A stretch of 64,000 bases of DNA from Alisma plantago-aquatica (Eukaryota > Streptophyta > Magnoliopsida > Alismatales > Alismataceae). The translations under genes and the position numbers were made by a program. Each line of letters starts with the position of its first letter. The stretch's first letter is position 1. The DNA is taken from positions 469,756,879 to 469,820,878 of the forward strand of contig OY856413.1 of the NCBI GenBank assembly GCA_963693085.1, written 5' to 3'. Below, piece by piece: positions 13,253 to 25,031 of this stretch. The notes under the pieces are model-generated. The model made no database searches, had not been told where the DNA came from, and was given only the letters and a program-made list of their open reading frames with translations.

Positions 13253-14950
13253 TGTAATATCCTCAATTCTGGAAAAATTGAATTATATAAATGAATTGAT
13301 AAGTAATTTCCCAATGGTATTATTGGCGGAATAATAAATTTAACCACTTTGTGACATGGGTGCAACCCATGTCCCAAGCAATGCCCACGTTGCAAATTGG
13401 TCCTTGGGGCTCAAAACAAAGAAATAAGAGATTTGTGCATTAATAAATAGCAATGTCTTATGTATTTACCTTATTCCAAAAAAATAGCAATGGCCTTATG
13501 AATTGTTGAAAAATAGAAATATGAAATAATAAGCAACTCTCCAAAATAAAATAAGATTTATGGAATTTTAGATAATTATTGGAGTAATTATTTAACCTAG
13601 TTTGGTAACACAAGGTTTGAGGCATCAAGCAAAAATATCTTTGACTGACTTTTGGTATACATGGAAAAAATAATGAAAACAAGAGAATTCTAGAGTTTGG
13701 AGGAAAAAGGACTTTCTACGTGGTAAGAGTAATATATTTAAGGATAAGCTAAAGAAGAAAGTTTCCGTTATTAATGTTACTCCAAAAAATCCCAAAAATT
13801 GTATATATGTTGGGATAGACATCAATAGTTATCCTCCAAATTCGAGATCAAAAGGATGTTTCTAGTGGCCTAGAGAAATTCATAAAGAAAGAGGGACCTA
13901 CATGTAATCAGTAGATGTTGTTTCCCTTATTTGAGGAGAGAGAAAAGGACAACTAGAAACATCCCTTTGATATCCAATCTTACCCAACCTGAGATTAAGT
14001 TGTTATAAGATTTCTTTTAAAATTTGGAGACAATTGATGGATCGAGAAGAGAGTTATGAATTTTATAAAATATCTAAAAGTGAATGGTTAATGGATAATT
14101 AGATATTATCTATCACATTTAAAGTGACTAGGATCTTAGGGTGGCCTTTTATTGTCGTGTGTCTTTTTGAGAATCTGACCTGGATCGGACGACAGTCACC
14201 TCGACTCCTACCTCATGACTAAATAGGAACCATGCAATAGTGACTGGCTTTCCATCGATCCCTCTCTCTCTCTCTCTGTAAACCATGTTTGCACCTGAGA
14301 TCACTTCCTTTAGTTTCTTGAGTGGAAATTGAATGGATTGACCCCTTGTTTCATCATAATGGCGACGAATCAAGAATTTACCCAAAATTGTTTGGGAGTC
14401 ACGCCCCATTGGCCATTAGCCTAGCTAGCTGCACCTATATAAGATGATGAATCGCCTCTCAACAGGACCAAAAAGTTGTGCAAGATCCCTCAAACTCAGA
14501 GGGAGCTCTCCTTGGCACAAATTCCCTCACTAGACCTCTTCCCTCTCTCCTTTTCTACTTTTTACCTTTCTAGGAAACACCCTTCCCGTCCTCCCTAATC
14601 TTGCCTCCTCTGAGAAATTAACCACCATCGATGGGACCGGTGAAGCAAGGTGAGGAAGGTGGTACCTTTACCCATTGCTTGGGAAGCCAGAAGCCCGGAG
14701 TCAATAGTTGTGTTGACTCACACTGGATACTAGTTCGTGAATTGAGGTTTAAGATGGAGGTGAGAGTGAAAATACCTTCTTTCCCTAATTCTTACTGAGA
14801 GGTAAGGATAGTCATGTCCTTTTAACCCCTTTTCCCAACCTAAGCCACATAGGTATGTGGTTCATATGTGGTGAGAGTCCAAAGGTTTAGGCCCAACCTC
14901 GTAGCTGATTGGGCTTGTTGGGATCATATAGTATTTGCTAACATGGCACT
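13253..14950 (+). repeat. Degenerate LTR-like sequence (Ty3/gypsy type), copy 1
   Basis: Begins TGTAATATCC right after a purine-rich tract. Has a plausible U3/R layout: AT-rich first kilobase, a TATA box CTATATAAG at 14435-14443, then a pyrimidine-rich leader (14480-14600). The right boundary is unclear because a broken CACTA end lies at 15010. No matching target duplication was found. Confidence 0.38.
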
Positions 14951-15009
14951 AAGTAGTTGGCCCAAATATCAATATCTAGTACAAAGTATAGTAAATGCAA
15001 GGATGATTA

Positions 15010-15380
15010 CACTACAAAAAATTTGGCCTTTGTTGAAGAACATTTGTGAGGAACCAAAAATCGTGAATAATGATGTATATTTGTGAGGGCTCATCCTTCA
15101 AATATGGGACCAAATCCCTCAACTGTGTTTTTAACATTCTTAGAACGTTTATGTGAACACTAATCCCTCACAAATACATTACTCACTAATCACCCCATGA
15201 AAAATGCCATGACAAATGTTTCCCTCCATCTCATAACCCTTCCCTCCATTCTAAATCACAACATCTGTAAATCAAAATTAAAATAAAAATAAAAACCCCC
15301 TTTCCCTTATCTCCTTCTTCACTCAATCGATTCCTTGCATGAAGCCCAGCACCGCTTCTCAACCGCAAATTATCACACAT
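15010..15380 (+). mobile_element. Truncated 5' end of a CACTA element, same family as the one at 35685
   Basis: Starts CACTACAAAAAATTTGGCC and follows the 35685 element base for base with scattered differences through the subterminal motifs (CATTTGTGAGG, GTGAGGGCTCATCC, CCCTCACAAATACATT) to about 15250, then diverges. I find no partner end (TTTTGTAGTG) nearby, so it is a solo end left by deletion or abortive transposition. Confidence 0.8.
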
Positions 15381-15389
15381 GACTCTTTT

Positions 15390-18300
15390 GGTGATAATAT
15401 TAAGTTATGGAACATAATTTGATAAATAAGAATGAAAATAGTGAAATAATATGATAACCTAAGTAATAATGGACGACAATATTAATGGTGACCCAACTCA
15501 TTAAAAAGAAATCCCAAAAGTGGAATCTAAGTTAAGAATCATGTTCCTTGGGTCCCAATTGCCTTGGGAGTCAAGTTTCACATTATTAACATAATAATAA
15601 TTAATTTAATTCAATTTAGAAATAGAAGGTTTGTGTTTTCTCCAAAATATCAAATAAAATAATAAATGACTCTAAAAGAGGAAAATAATCTTATATTCGT
15701 AATCTACATAATAAATACAACCTTTATGTGAATTTTCATCCAATTTTAAAGATTTTTGGTGAAAAGATGAAATTAGGAAAGAGAAAGTGTGTAGAACCTT
15801 CAAAATATTAAATAAATATACAAACAACTCCAACATATAAAATTGGAGGAAAATTCATATCCAACACATTAAATATGATTTGTGGGTGAAGTTTATAAAA
15901 TTTGGAGAATCTTAAAGTCATTAATACACAAGGAAAGAGAAATAGGATTTGGTATTTTTAACACATTAAAAGTTTTCAAAATGCAAATCTAATTGTATAA
16001 TCTGAATCTACATACCTTAATTGCCCTTTGTGCAAAATTTCATTTAACTTGGACTAAGTTTGGGCCCCCAATTTGATTAGGAAAGTAAGACATAAATATG
16101 TAACCCCACTTTAATCGGACTTAAGTTTCTTGTTATTTTTCTCTGTCATGCAGTCCTTTTCATTATTTCCTTTAATTCATAGGATCCAACAGCTAGATTC
16201 CCTTTTTGGCCTGATCTGACGATAGATAAATCATCTCCTACCTCCGTTAGGAGAGTGCCCACATGTATACAGTAGATTAAATCCTATCAATCCCTAGTCT
16301 TTCTTTCCTTTCCTCATTTTCCGTTTCCAACCTTTCCTTCACAATCCTCTCTCTTTTTTGCACCCTTCCATTCTAGATTTTGTAGAGTTTCATAATTTGT
16401 ACACCCTAATCTATGAGATGTTTTCTCCAATTCCCTTATTTCTTGATCCATCATCGTCTTTGACCTCTTCGACCCCTCTCGTGTATATATAAGTCTCCCT
16501 CCACCTTCGAGGCAGTAGTAGAATCTATCCCCAGTTCATGTTTTGCACCCTTTTGGACCCGTGTCCATGTCTCCCTACCTCTGATGGCCTGTACGAGGTC
16601 ATGGAGTTCCCAGATGAGAATTTTTCCACGACGTCACCTGGAAGAGGTACCTCGCCCCCCTGGGTACCTTTTGAAGCTTATCACATAGTTGATTTCAATA
16701 GATGAGGTACAAATCAAGTTCCCCCCTTTTCCTTCTTGACATGGCTGGGATTCATTCTTGACTTACCAACCATCCTCACCGCCTTCGTCTTAGCCCGATA
16801 TGTATGATGAGAGACGAGGGACTTCTGTTTGAGATCGACTTATGATGATTTGCACCAGGCTGCCAGATAAGCCTTAGAATTGAGTTTTGTTTGTTGTTGT
16901 GTCTCTCTCATGAAAGAAAGAGAAATGGAGGAAGATGAGTCCTCTTGATTTCTCAGTTTTACCCTCCTCGAATCATCATTCTATGCTTTTTTTCTCAAGG
17001 GTTATTTTGGTCTTCTCACAGTCGCTTATTTTTCTTTTTGCACTGAGGTGAGTTTCCAACTTGGCAGTGGGACCCTGTGACTTTCTCAGCGTTCATTGGG
17101 CCAAGTCATGCATGCCCGACCCCTCTCTTTCCCTCTCTTTCTCGCTTATTTGGCATTTCATGATTTTTTGATTGGTCAATTTTGGAAAATTCATAACTAA
17201 TCATCTACTAATCCAAAAACTACAAATATATAGTTGTTGGATTCAGAGAAATATGAGCTATCATATGGTGTTGGTTTTGTCGCCTACTCCAATGTCTAAA
17301 ATATGTAATATTAATGAATTTACCTAAAATTTTAATAACTTGTAAAATTCATAAATAAGTATATATAAGTCAAAAAATATAATAAAATATGTTTTGGACT
17401 CAGAAAAAGGTAACAAAAAATATGGCATAGTTTTAATAACCTAAATCATATATAAAGAAAAAGGTGATTTTTAGGGTTTGAATACTCAATGTGAAATTGA
17501 CCTAAACTCTACATATATGCTTAATAGGTTCTTTGGAGGCCAAGACTTGGATCTAGAAGTATCTTGGATTTGTATAGATTTTGAAGCGAGGCATGTTTGC
17601 ATCCCTGATTATTTTTATTGAGCAATGCACCTATATTCTTCTTTCTCTTGGTCCTTCGGACATTAGCCTACACATTATCTTGTTCTTTTGGAAATTATGA
17701 TTCAAGTGAAGTATCTTATTTGTTACTAATCTTGTGATCATGTTTGGACATTATCTTGCTTCTTTATTATGCTTTATTCATGTTGAAACTCTATATGATG
17801 ACATGTGATGTCTTTTTCCCACTTGTGAGGTGGATGTATATGTTGGCCACTTTTGTGGTGATTTTGTTAGATATGACTATACTTTCTACTTGCCTCTCTA
17901 TTAAACATGCTATGTGATTTAATAGCACTAGAGTAGTGTAATTACATTAGTTTTTGGGAAAATGTGTATTTCCTTCTCGGGGCAGTATGCTCCAGTTATT
18001 TTTGGGATGGGGGTGGACCCATACCCGAGTTTCAAATTTGTGAGGTATGGCCCACTTATATATAGGGAGTTTGGAAGTACGTCATTCTCTATCAAGTTTC
18101 ATGTTTTTTAGACTTGGCCAACTATGTTGTTATATTTTTCTAGGGCTATGTTTATCTCACATGCATGCAAGTTGATGATAATTGATGATGGGTTGTGTGC
18201 CCTAATTCTTTATGTGTGCTAATATAGCACTTTTTATTTGTTTGGTTATGGCAAGTATCTCATTTGTTGGGGTGGGGGAATAGCCCAGTGGTGTGACTCG

Positions 18301-19010
18301 GCAATCCCTAATGAAGGGACCCAGGTTCGACTCTGGGCAAAAACCCATGGGGTGCAACAAAGGCCCCACGTTACTGAGAGTGCCGCGGTACCCCCAAGTT
18401 TGTGGCATGTTCTAGGGTTTACCGTTGGTTGGTTGGGGTCCAACAGTGGCCAATCCCGGGAGGGGTTCCTCGTTATCAAAAAAAAGTATCTCTTTTGTTA
18501 TTGCTAATCATTTCTCTTGTTACCCACTTGGGTTGTCCTTATCTTTTTCTATGGAAAGCCTTTTATTTTGGTTGTCCTTTAAAACATGTATTGCTAAACT
18601 TCCTATTTAGTATGCACATACTAGCCTTTATTGATGTCTTCTATTTTTCTGTTCTTGCTGGGGTATGATTCTAACCCTAGGTGAATGACATGGAGGACAT
18701 GGCATAAAGATGTGGACCTAACTTAAGGAGTTAAAGCTTGGAGACAAAGTTGTTATGGATTAGATTTCCCTCTACTTAGACCCTTATGTTTTACCTTTTA
18801 TTAAACCCTTTTGTGGGAGATTTTGATGTTGTTTTGTAACCTTATGAGAAATTGAATATAGTCAATGTTTTCATTCCATTGCTATACTTTGGTTGTATGA
18901 ATTACCATTAAATAATATTTGAAATTTTTACACCCACTCCAAGATACCTTATGGGTTTTTTTTGGATTGGATGTTCTATTCTTCAAATTTACATAGGTAG
19001 TGGATCCCCT
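15390..19010 (+). repeat. Degenerate LTR-like sequence (Ty3/gypsy type), copy 2, hosting a SINE
   Basis: Parallels the sequence at 13253-14950 in layout rather than in close identity: AT-rich first part, a GGATCCAAC...CTGATCTGACGAT phrase (16182-16220; compare GGATCTTAGGG and GGATCGGACGAC at 14130-14190), a TATA box TATATATAAG at 16494-16503, then a pyrimidine-rich leader. The SINE at 18253-18499 inserted into it. No clean ends or duplication are seen, so boundaries are approximate. Confidence 0.33.
18253..18499 (+). mobile_element. Complete tRNA-derived SINE with 16-bp target duplications
   Basis: The SINE body is 18269-18483 (about 215 bp). Its head has polymerase III internal promoter boxes: A box TAGCCCAGTGG at 18281-18291 and B box GGTTCGACTC at 18324-18333. 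The tail ends in a short poly(A). It is flanked by AAGTATCTCATTTGTT (18253-18268) and AAGTATCTCTTTTGTT (18484-18499), a 16-bp duplication with one mismatch. SINEs are transcribed by polymerase III and mobilised by LINE reverse transcriptase. The head looks like a tRNA, but the tRNA fold is not intact beyond the B-box arm. Family name not assigned. Confidence 0.92.
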
Positions 19011-20676
19011 CTAGGATCCCACTCCTTACAATGATTCCCTCATGAATTGCCTATTCCTGGTCATCATAGTTAATTTCTCAGAACATTAATTGCTTTGAGA
19101 GAGGGGTTAAAGGTTGAATACATCATAGATTAACTCAGTCTATATCATTACTCGAGAGAGGACTTATGATTGTGAGAGATATAACCCAAACGTTTCACTA
19201 AGAACCTAGCTAGTAATTTCATTGCTATGAGAGTGGGATTTATTTTAGATTAGGTAGTGAATTATACTGCAAGAGTGGGTAATTCTTGCTACAGGTCCCT
19301 TGGTCTAGGGTTTAGGATAAATGAGTATTAAGAAAATGATGTTAATTGTTATGTGAATCAAGGTAAAATCATTCCATCCATAATTTTGATCACAAATCGA
19401 TTAATTTAGTTTTACTTCTTGCAAGTAATTAATTACACCAATCACTTTCACCAGGTACAGTTGATTGAGTTATAAGTAGTAGTACTTAGTGGATTAACAT
19501 ATTTCTTGAGTTCAACATTCTGGCCTCATAGGCCTATACTACTCGATACTTGCACTTATATTTTATATGTGTGGTTCACACGCGTCATGTGGTGCTTCAT
19601 TCCCACTAGGCATCTTGCTTCTAGTGCATCATTGGTGCACCTTTTCTAATGACACTATGCTTCCAATGCATTTTTGGTGTATCACTTCCCAATGACACTA
19701 TGCTTCTTCATATTCATGCAATGATATTCATGTAGGTTGGATGTGTATTCTTCCTTATTCTACTTAGATACCATGCTCATGCATTAAGGATCTCAATTGC
19801 AACATTTACACCAATCTTTACGCAATTGTACCGCATGATGTACGTTAGACACAATTTGTTGTGATTATTCCAGCCTCTAGTTATCTTTGATGTTATTGAT
19901 GTATCATTTTCTATTTGCACTGCATTCCCATATTCATCACAAGATCATCAATTTCTAGCCTACAAATTTTATATATGAAGGATTTCATCCATATTTTTAT
20001 CTTCACAAAGATACTTTCATTATGTCTTATCTGAGTTTTATCTGCCACCATGTCTCTTTTGCTGATCTTCTTGGGTTTATCCTTGTTGGTCTCCTTCATT
20101 CCTATCACGCCCCTAAGATTCATGCACCAAATTTATGGAACCAGTTTGGCAGTCATCAATCCCTTTTCCAGTTCGTGTTTGAGCCATATTATGCATGTAT
20201 GTGGTCTTCTAGAGTGCTAATTACAATTGACTATGCATCTCAAATGATTTGAAGATACATCTTTGTTGCAAAGACATTGTGCCTCCATGTTCATGTCGTG
20301 TCATGTGAGTAGGATGTGTTGACTACTCCTATACTACCTACACATTCCTCTCTCATGATGACAGTGTATTCATGGTGTTCTTAATCGCCTGCTCTAAATT
20401 TTTGGTGGCAAGTTTCTTTTTTGTGGTGTTTAGATTTTATTTATCATATTTACTTCATTTCAAATGTACATCAAAAGACCTTCTTCGAAGCTCAAGTATT
20501 TCCAACCTGCAAAACAAATCTCTAAAGGTGGTGTTATCAATTCAATTTTGGAGAGTCATGTTTAAGGGGGAGTGAAAATTTTTGTATGAGGAGTAAAATT
20601 TTTATTTTTATGATCTAATTGAGTCTTGTTAATTCAATTTGTACATGTGTTTCACCCATGCCATATTTAGGAAGAG
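19011..20676. other. Non-coding or decayed retroelement sequence left of a copia LTR
   Basis: Several short ORFs with no clear domain. Two approximate repeats of TGACACTATGCTTC occur at 19650 and 19690. A purine-rich word TTTAAGGGGGAG at 20562-20573 and TTTAGGAAGAG just before 20677 resemble the polypurine context upstream of copia LTRs, so the segment is probably the decayed 3' part of a copia element. Coding homology is not convincing. Confidence 0.35.
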
Positions 20677-20857
20677 TGTTAGAATTAATATGATTTAGTT
20701 TATTATATCATATGGGCCTAATTGTCTTAGCCCATTAGGGTATGTTTACATCCATTGTACTTTCCTCCTCTCCTATATATAGGAGGGGAGTTTACCTGCT
20801 ATCAGTAACAAGAATATATTCCATTATCCTCCCATCTATTATTTTCCACACTTCTAA
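20677..20857 (+). repeat. Short Ty1/copia-type LTR
   Basis: Starts TGTTAGAATTAATATG, a common start of short plant copia LTRs, right after a purine-rich AGGAAGAG. Contains a promoter-like CCTATATATAGGAGGGGAG (about 20772-20790) and CAGTAACAAGAATATATTCC, and ends near CACACTTCTAA, close to the usual ...CTTCTAACA. Length is about 180 bp. The exact 3' border and a target duplication were not established. Confidence 0.55.
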
Positions 20858-21285
20858 ACCCCTTAGTCCATGTACAACATGTACAAGTCACAATGCCAAA
20901 ATCAAAACACAAAAATGTTCAAAGTGTTTAAACATTCAACTACATACATGTCTATTTATCAAACAATAATTATATGGTTTTATCTCATTAGCACAAAACA
21001 GTGTTAGTTAGTGATAAAAATAGTTAAATATAACAAAAAACACTAAAATGCTTACCATATAGGTAAGAAGCACCTAAAATCTAGCCTTGATCAACCTTAT
21101 GAGAAACATAAAACCTAGTTTACAACCCTAGCTACCACCTTCACATGATCATAATCAAGTAGGTGTATATAAAGGAAGAGGGAAAATAATATTTAGTGAA
21201 AGGATAAGGACTTACATAAAATCTCATCCCAATCCTCATAGGACCACTAAGATAACATGAATAAAACAAATGTTACTTGAGAATT
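20858..21285. other. AT-rich spacer, nothing recognised
   Basis: No ORF, repeat border or RNA gene I can support. Confidence 0.5.
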
Positions 21286-21930
21286 TATTATCACTATCGT
21301 CATCATCTAAGACTTAGTCCCAACCATGTTGGGGTCGGCATCCTTTATTTCCTTTTAGCTATATTAGTAGTCATATTCTTATATTCAAAATGTCTCTTTA
21401 TAAACTCCAACCATGTCAATTTAGGCCTTCCTCTTCTTCTGTTAATTGTGTGTGACTCAATAACATTGCTTCCTATAGGCGCATTAGTCGGTTTGCATTG
21501 CACATGCCCATACCATCTGAGTTGGACCTCACACAACTTGTCCTCACTGATTGCCACTCCCACTTTATTCTTGGTATAGTCATTTGATAGACAATTTTTT
21601 CTTGTCTTCCCACACATCCATCTCAACATACGCATTTCATCCACATTCATCTTGTCAAAACCTTATTTCTTCACTGCACAAAATTCACTCCCATAGAGTA
21701 TGGTTGGACATATAGTTATTCTATAAAACTTGCATATTAATTAGAGAGGGATCTTCCAATAACATAATAGTCCAATTGCACTCCTCCATTTCTACCAACC
21801 TATATTGAACCTGTGACAAATGTCATCTTGGACATCACTATCTATTTGAATAATATAATCCAAGTAACAAAATCTATCACATTTTTATATATCTACTTCG
21901 TGTAACTTGTCTCTACCATTCACAAGTCAC
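21286..21930 (-). pseudogene. 3' part of an RTE-type LINE polyprotein, broken
   Basis: On the minus strand the best open tract (21345-21650) reads MNVDEMRMLRWMCGKTRK, then VGVAISEDKLCEVQLRWYGH, then NRRRGRPKLTW. These are the hallmark C-terminal motifs of plant RTE non-LTR retrotransposons (M-R-M-L-R-W-M-C-G; L-R-W-x-G-H-V-Q; R-G-R-P-K). Upstream in other frames are FCYLDYIIQIDSD and a diverged K-W-R motif, showing frameshifts. The end near 21286 carries simple GAT/GATAGT repeats typical of RTE tails. The missing RT core is found at 25322-25600 beyond inserted elements. Confidence 0.85.
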
Positions 21931-22081
21931 CCACCCAAGTACTACTTCAAACTAAGCATGCTTAACTTTAGACTTCTTAGTGATGGACTCCCTAAAAAGG
22001 AGGTGTACCTTGGTGATAGTGTAGCCTGATTATTCCTTATAAGATCATTTTATATGAGGCCTCAAATTTTGTGACATTACA
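21931..22081 (-). repeat. Cassandra-like LTR, third copy, 3'-truncated
   Basis: Element-strand start TGTAATGTCACAAAATTTG at 22081. The 5S-like tract is at about 21926-21996. The U5-side ~130 bp is missing and joins directly to RTE sequence near 21930. Confidence 0.75.
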
Positions 22082-22326
22082 ACCACTTATACTCTTGACA
22101 TCCTTGTCAAGGCTCAACTATATGGCCTCATAATATTTCACCATTTTAGTTCAGACCCAAAATGACACATGGACACCCATCTCCTGATCATGGCTACCAA
22201 CACAAGGGTGGCTACATCACTATAGACAACCATCTCCAACATGCCTGGATCACATGACTCAAGTTTGGAAATTCCACATGCCCATGTGGGCCCCATCTAC
22301 TAGAGGGTAACTATTCTGATACCATT

Positions 22327-22609
22327 TGGAATGACTGAGCACACTACCCAAGGATCTAGTAGAGTTTCAAAAATGACCATTGGCCCCACATACCACCATT
22401 GGCATTGATTTTGCACTATTTCCTTACTAACGTACAAGTCAAGATCAATTTTCTGACTTGTCTCCCATCATAGTACTACTCCAAACTAAGAAAACCCAAC
22501 TTTGGAGTTCTTACTGATGGGATCCCTGAAAAAGAGGTGCACCACAGTGATATGGATAGTACAATTATTCCTTTTTAGATAATTTTATCTGTGACCTCAA
22601 ATCATTACA
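22327..22609 (-). repeat. Cassandra-like LTR, middle copy
   Basis: About 283 bp. Begins TGTAATGATTTGAGG on the minus strand and ends before the primer site TGGTATCAGAAT (22313-22324). Holds the best-preserved 5S-like tract (22458-22527). Confidence 0.82.
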
Positions 22610-22822
22610 GTCTTCCTCACTTAGACTTTTGAAATCCTCTTTAAAGCTCAACTATATGGCCTCATAATATTTCTTCATTTTAGTACAGACCCAGAATGGC
22701 CCATGGACACCCAGGTCCCGATCAGGGCTACTAGTGCAAGGGTGGCTACATCACCTTAGACATCTCTTTTCAATATGTCTAGACTACAAGACTGAAGGCA
22801 TGCATGTCAATGCGCATGTGGG

Positions 22823-24989
22823 TGTTGGGAAATGCAAGCATAAAATAATATAGTGAAAAAAGATTATCTACTTGTATTCCCATAAAAGCAAGATCACATC
22901 AACTACTATGAAATAGGAAGGATGGCTTAACGAGTTTATACCTGGTACTAAAGAAAGTCCAGCGACTACAACTCGTTGAATTGTAACTATCTTCTAGTTT
23001 CTCTTTGATGTTGTTTGTGTAGCTTCTGGTCTTCACCATGTACAGTAGACTCGAACAACTTCTATAGCATCTCATTTTGTCTCCCCACGGACTACAAACT
23101 GATGTTGTCCTCTTAACAATAGCCAAAGGACTCCTTCCTCTAGAGTAGTCCACATTGACACCCTATAACTTTTGTCATTCTAGTAGAATGGATAGGAAGG
23201 AGTTATCTCTCATGTTGGCATACTAGTAACCAACTTACTCTCCAACAATAATGATCCTCAATTTTTCTCTCCCTCACTATCCCTCCCTAGTTGTGCATGA
23301 CTTGCTTGGGCTTTCTTGGTTACCACAACCAGAGAGTACAACAATTGTCAGAGCAATTGATTCTCAATTTTGTGTGTTGGGAATCCCCTTGTACCCCTCT
23401 ATTTATAGGCGGGGTTAGGGTCAAGGTTCCTGATTGAAGTGGCAGTGGAAGGGGTTGGAAAATCTTGAATATTCACAACCTAAAAAATCCAAAATGGTTG
23501 TTTTGCAACCGAAACGATCATCTCACATGCGAGACAGTAAGTTTGTTACTCGAACCAGTCATTTCTTGTATTTCCTAATCGCATATGAGTTTGATAAAAT
23601 CGTTTCTAATTAATGAAAATGTTAATTATTACAATCAAATTGAACAAGTGAAATGACCAATCTTTCTCACGAATTTGGGAAAGATACAAGAACCTTCGTT
23701 TGAACCTACCAAGCCGATCGGTTTACTAGGTGAACCTGTCATCTCACTTAGTGAGCCGATTGGTTGGTGCCTAATTTGTGTAGAACTCCAGCCAATTCAG
23801 TTCCAATTAGCCTGACACTTCAAACGGCCGTCTCAACACTTGAGATGATCATTTGGCACTCCAAATGGCCGTCTCACTCTATGAGTCAATGGGTTGGCAG
23901 TGCAATCAGCTGACTTTTTTCTTGAATTGGATACCTAAATACTTAGTAGTCAATCCAATTATCATTCAAGATTAAACTCCTCTTCTAGATGAGTTTCTTT
24001 GTGTGTGACCTTATAGGTCCCATATCTCATTGGCAGTGAATATCTATAACTAACTTATGACATCACAAGTAGAGAGTGGTGCCTACTCGCACATCAGTGC
24101 TACCCAAGTGAATGGAAAGTTAGAGAACAACTTCAACCTACAATCTATGTAAGGTATTGCATTGATTGTATAATTCCTTTGTCTCTAGTATCCAAAATAA
24201 ACTTGAGACATGGAATCAACATCCTCTCAACGTTCAATCCATGTTCCTTGATCCAAGAGCAGACTATCTAATATAATGTGACCTCAATATCATATATTGA
24301 TTCATATCTGCATGCGCATGTATTTCTTGGTCTCTCTTATCAAGTGACCAGGATATCAAACTCTAGTAGGAGGGGCAAATGCCATCTACATCACTCACAG
24401 TCAGTCCCCATATGTCAAAGCTACCCAATCAATACCTTTATAGAAACTCATTACGTTTGATGATGTCAAAGTATACCCAACGACATGTGATAAGTGCAGT
24501 GACTTTAGGTTAAAGAACCACAATCACCACTTTTACTATAAGAGATGACTATGACCACCATTGATGGTTTCTACGTGTTAGTCTCAAGGTGGGTCTGTCT
24601 AATACACTATTCCATAACATGTATATGTGTGCTTGATTTTTATATGTCGTATCATGACTAATGAGATTCTTCCTTCAATCAACCCGCACTCTAGTCTTAT
24701 GTGTTACCGGTGTCTATCTACCTTCCACAGTAACAACCAACTAGGGACATAATAAGAATGTACATACTCTTAAAGTTTGTATGATCTCATTCTTCAAGTC
24801 ATGCACTTGAAGGCATACCTCATTGATTATTGTGATTCTTTAGACATTCATAATGTTTCCTCATTATCTCATAACTGAGTGGAACATAATGAATTAGAAG
24901 ATTTCCTTTAGGAGTATTAGTCAAATCCTTTATGATATGTGTCATGTCAATCATCACATGATTGGCTCTCTGGGCATACCTTACCAACA
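22823..24989 (-). repeat. Solo LTR, 2167 bp, probably Ty1/copia SIRE/Maximus-like, GTGGG target duplication
   Basis: Plus strand starts TGTTGGGAAATGC and ends CTTACCAACA, giving TGTTGG/CCAACA terminal inverted repeats. It is flanked by GTGGG at 22818-22822 and GTGGG at 24990-24994. No internal domain exists between the flanks, so it is a solo LTR formed by LTR-LTR recombination. The minus-strand reading is preferred because that strand starts TGTTGGTAAGG and continues in the manner of long SIRE-type LTRs; orientation is only moderately supported. It contains its own imperfect dyads near 23510, 23720, 23820 and 23865. Confidence 0.85.
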
Positions 24990-25017
24990 GTGGGCCTCAC
25001 CTATCGTAGGAGTATTG

Positions 25018-25029
25018 GCTCTGGTACCA
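25018..25029 (-). other. Primer-binding site of the Cassandra-like element
   Basis: Minus strand TGGTACCAGAGC, two bases after the LTR end, one mismatch from the initiator Met-tRNA complement TGGTATCAGAGC. The middle unit carries TGGTATCAGAAT at 22313-22324. Confidence 0.75.
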
Positions 25030-25031
25030 TT

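Noticed and set aside
18281..18350. A functional tRNA gene
   Set aside because: A and B boxes are present, but the body continues into a poly(A)-tailed unit with target duplications, so it is a SINE head.
22458..22527. A 5S rRNA gene
   Set aside because: Only part of 5S is recognisable, it is diverged, and it is repeated at equivalent positions within three LTRs with primer sites, which fits a Cassandra-like element.
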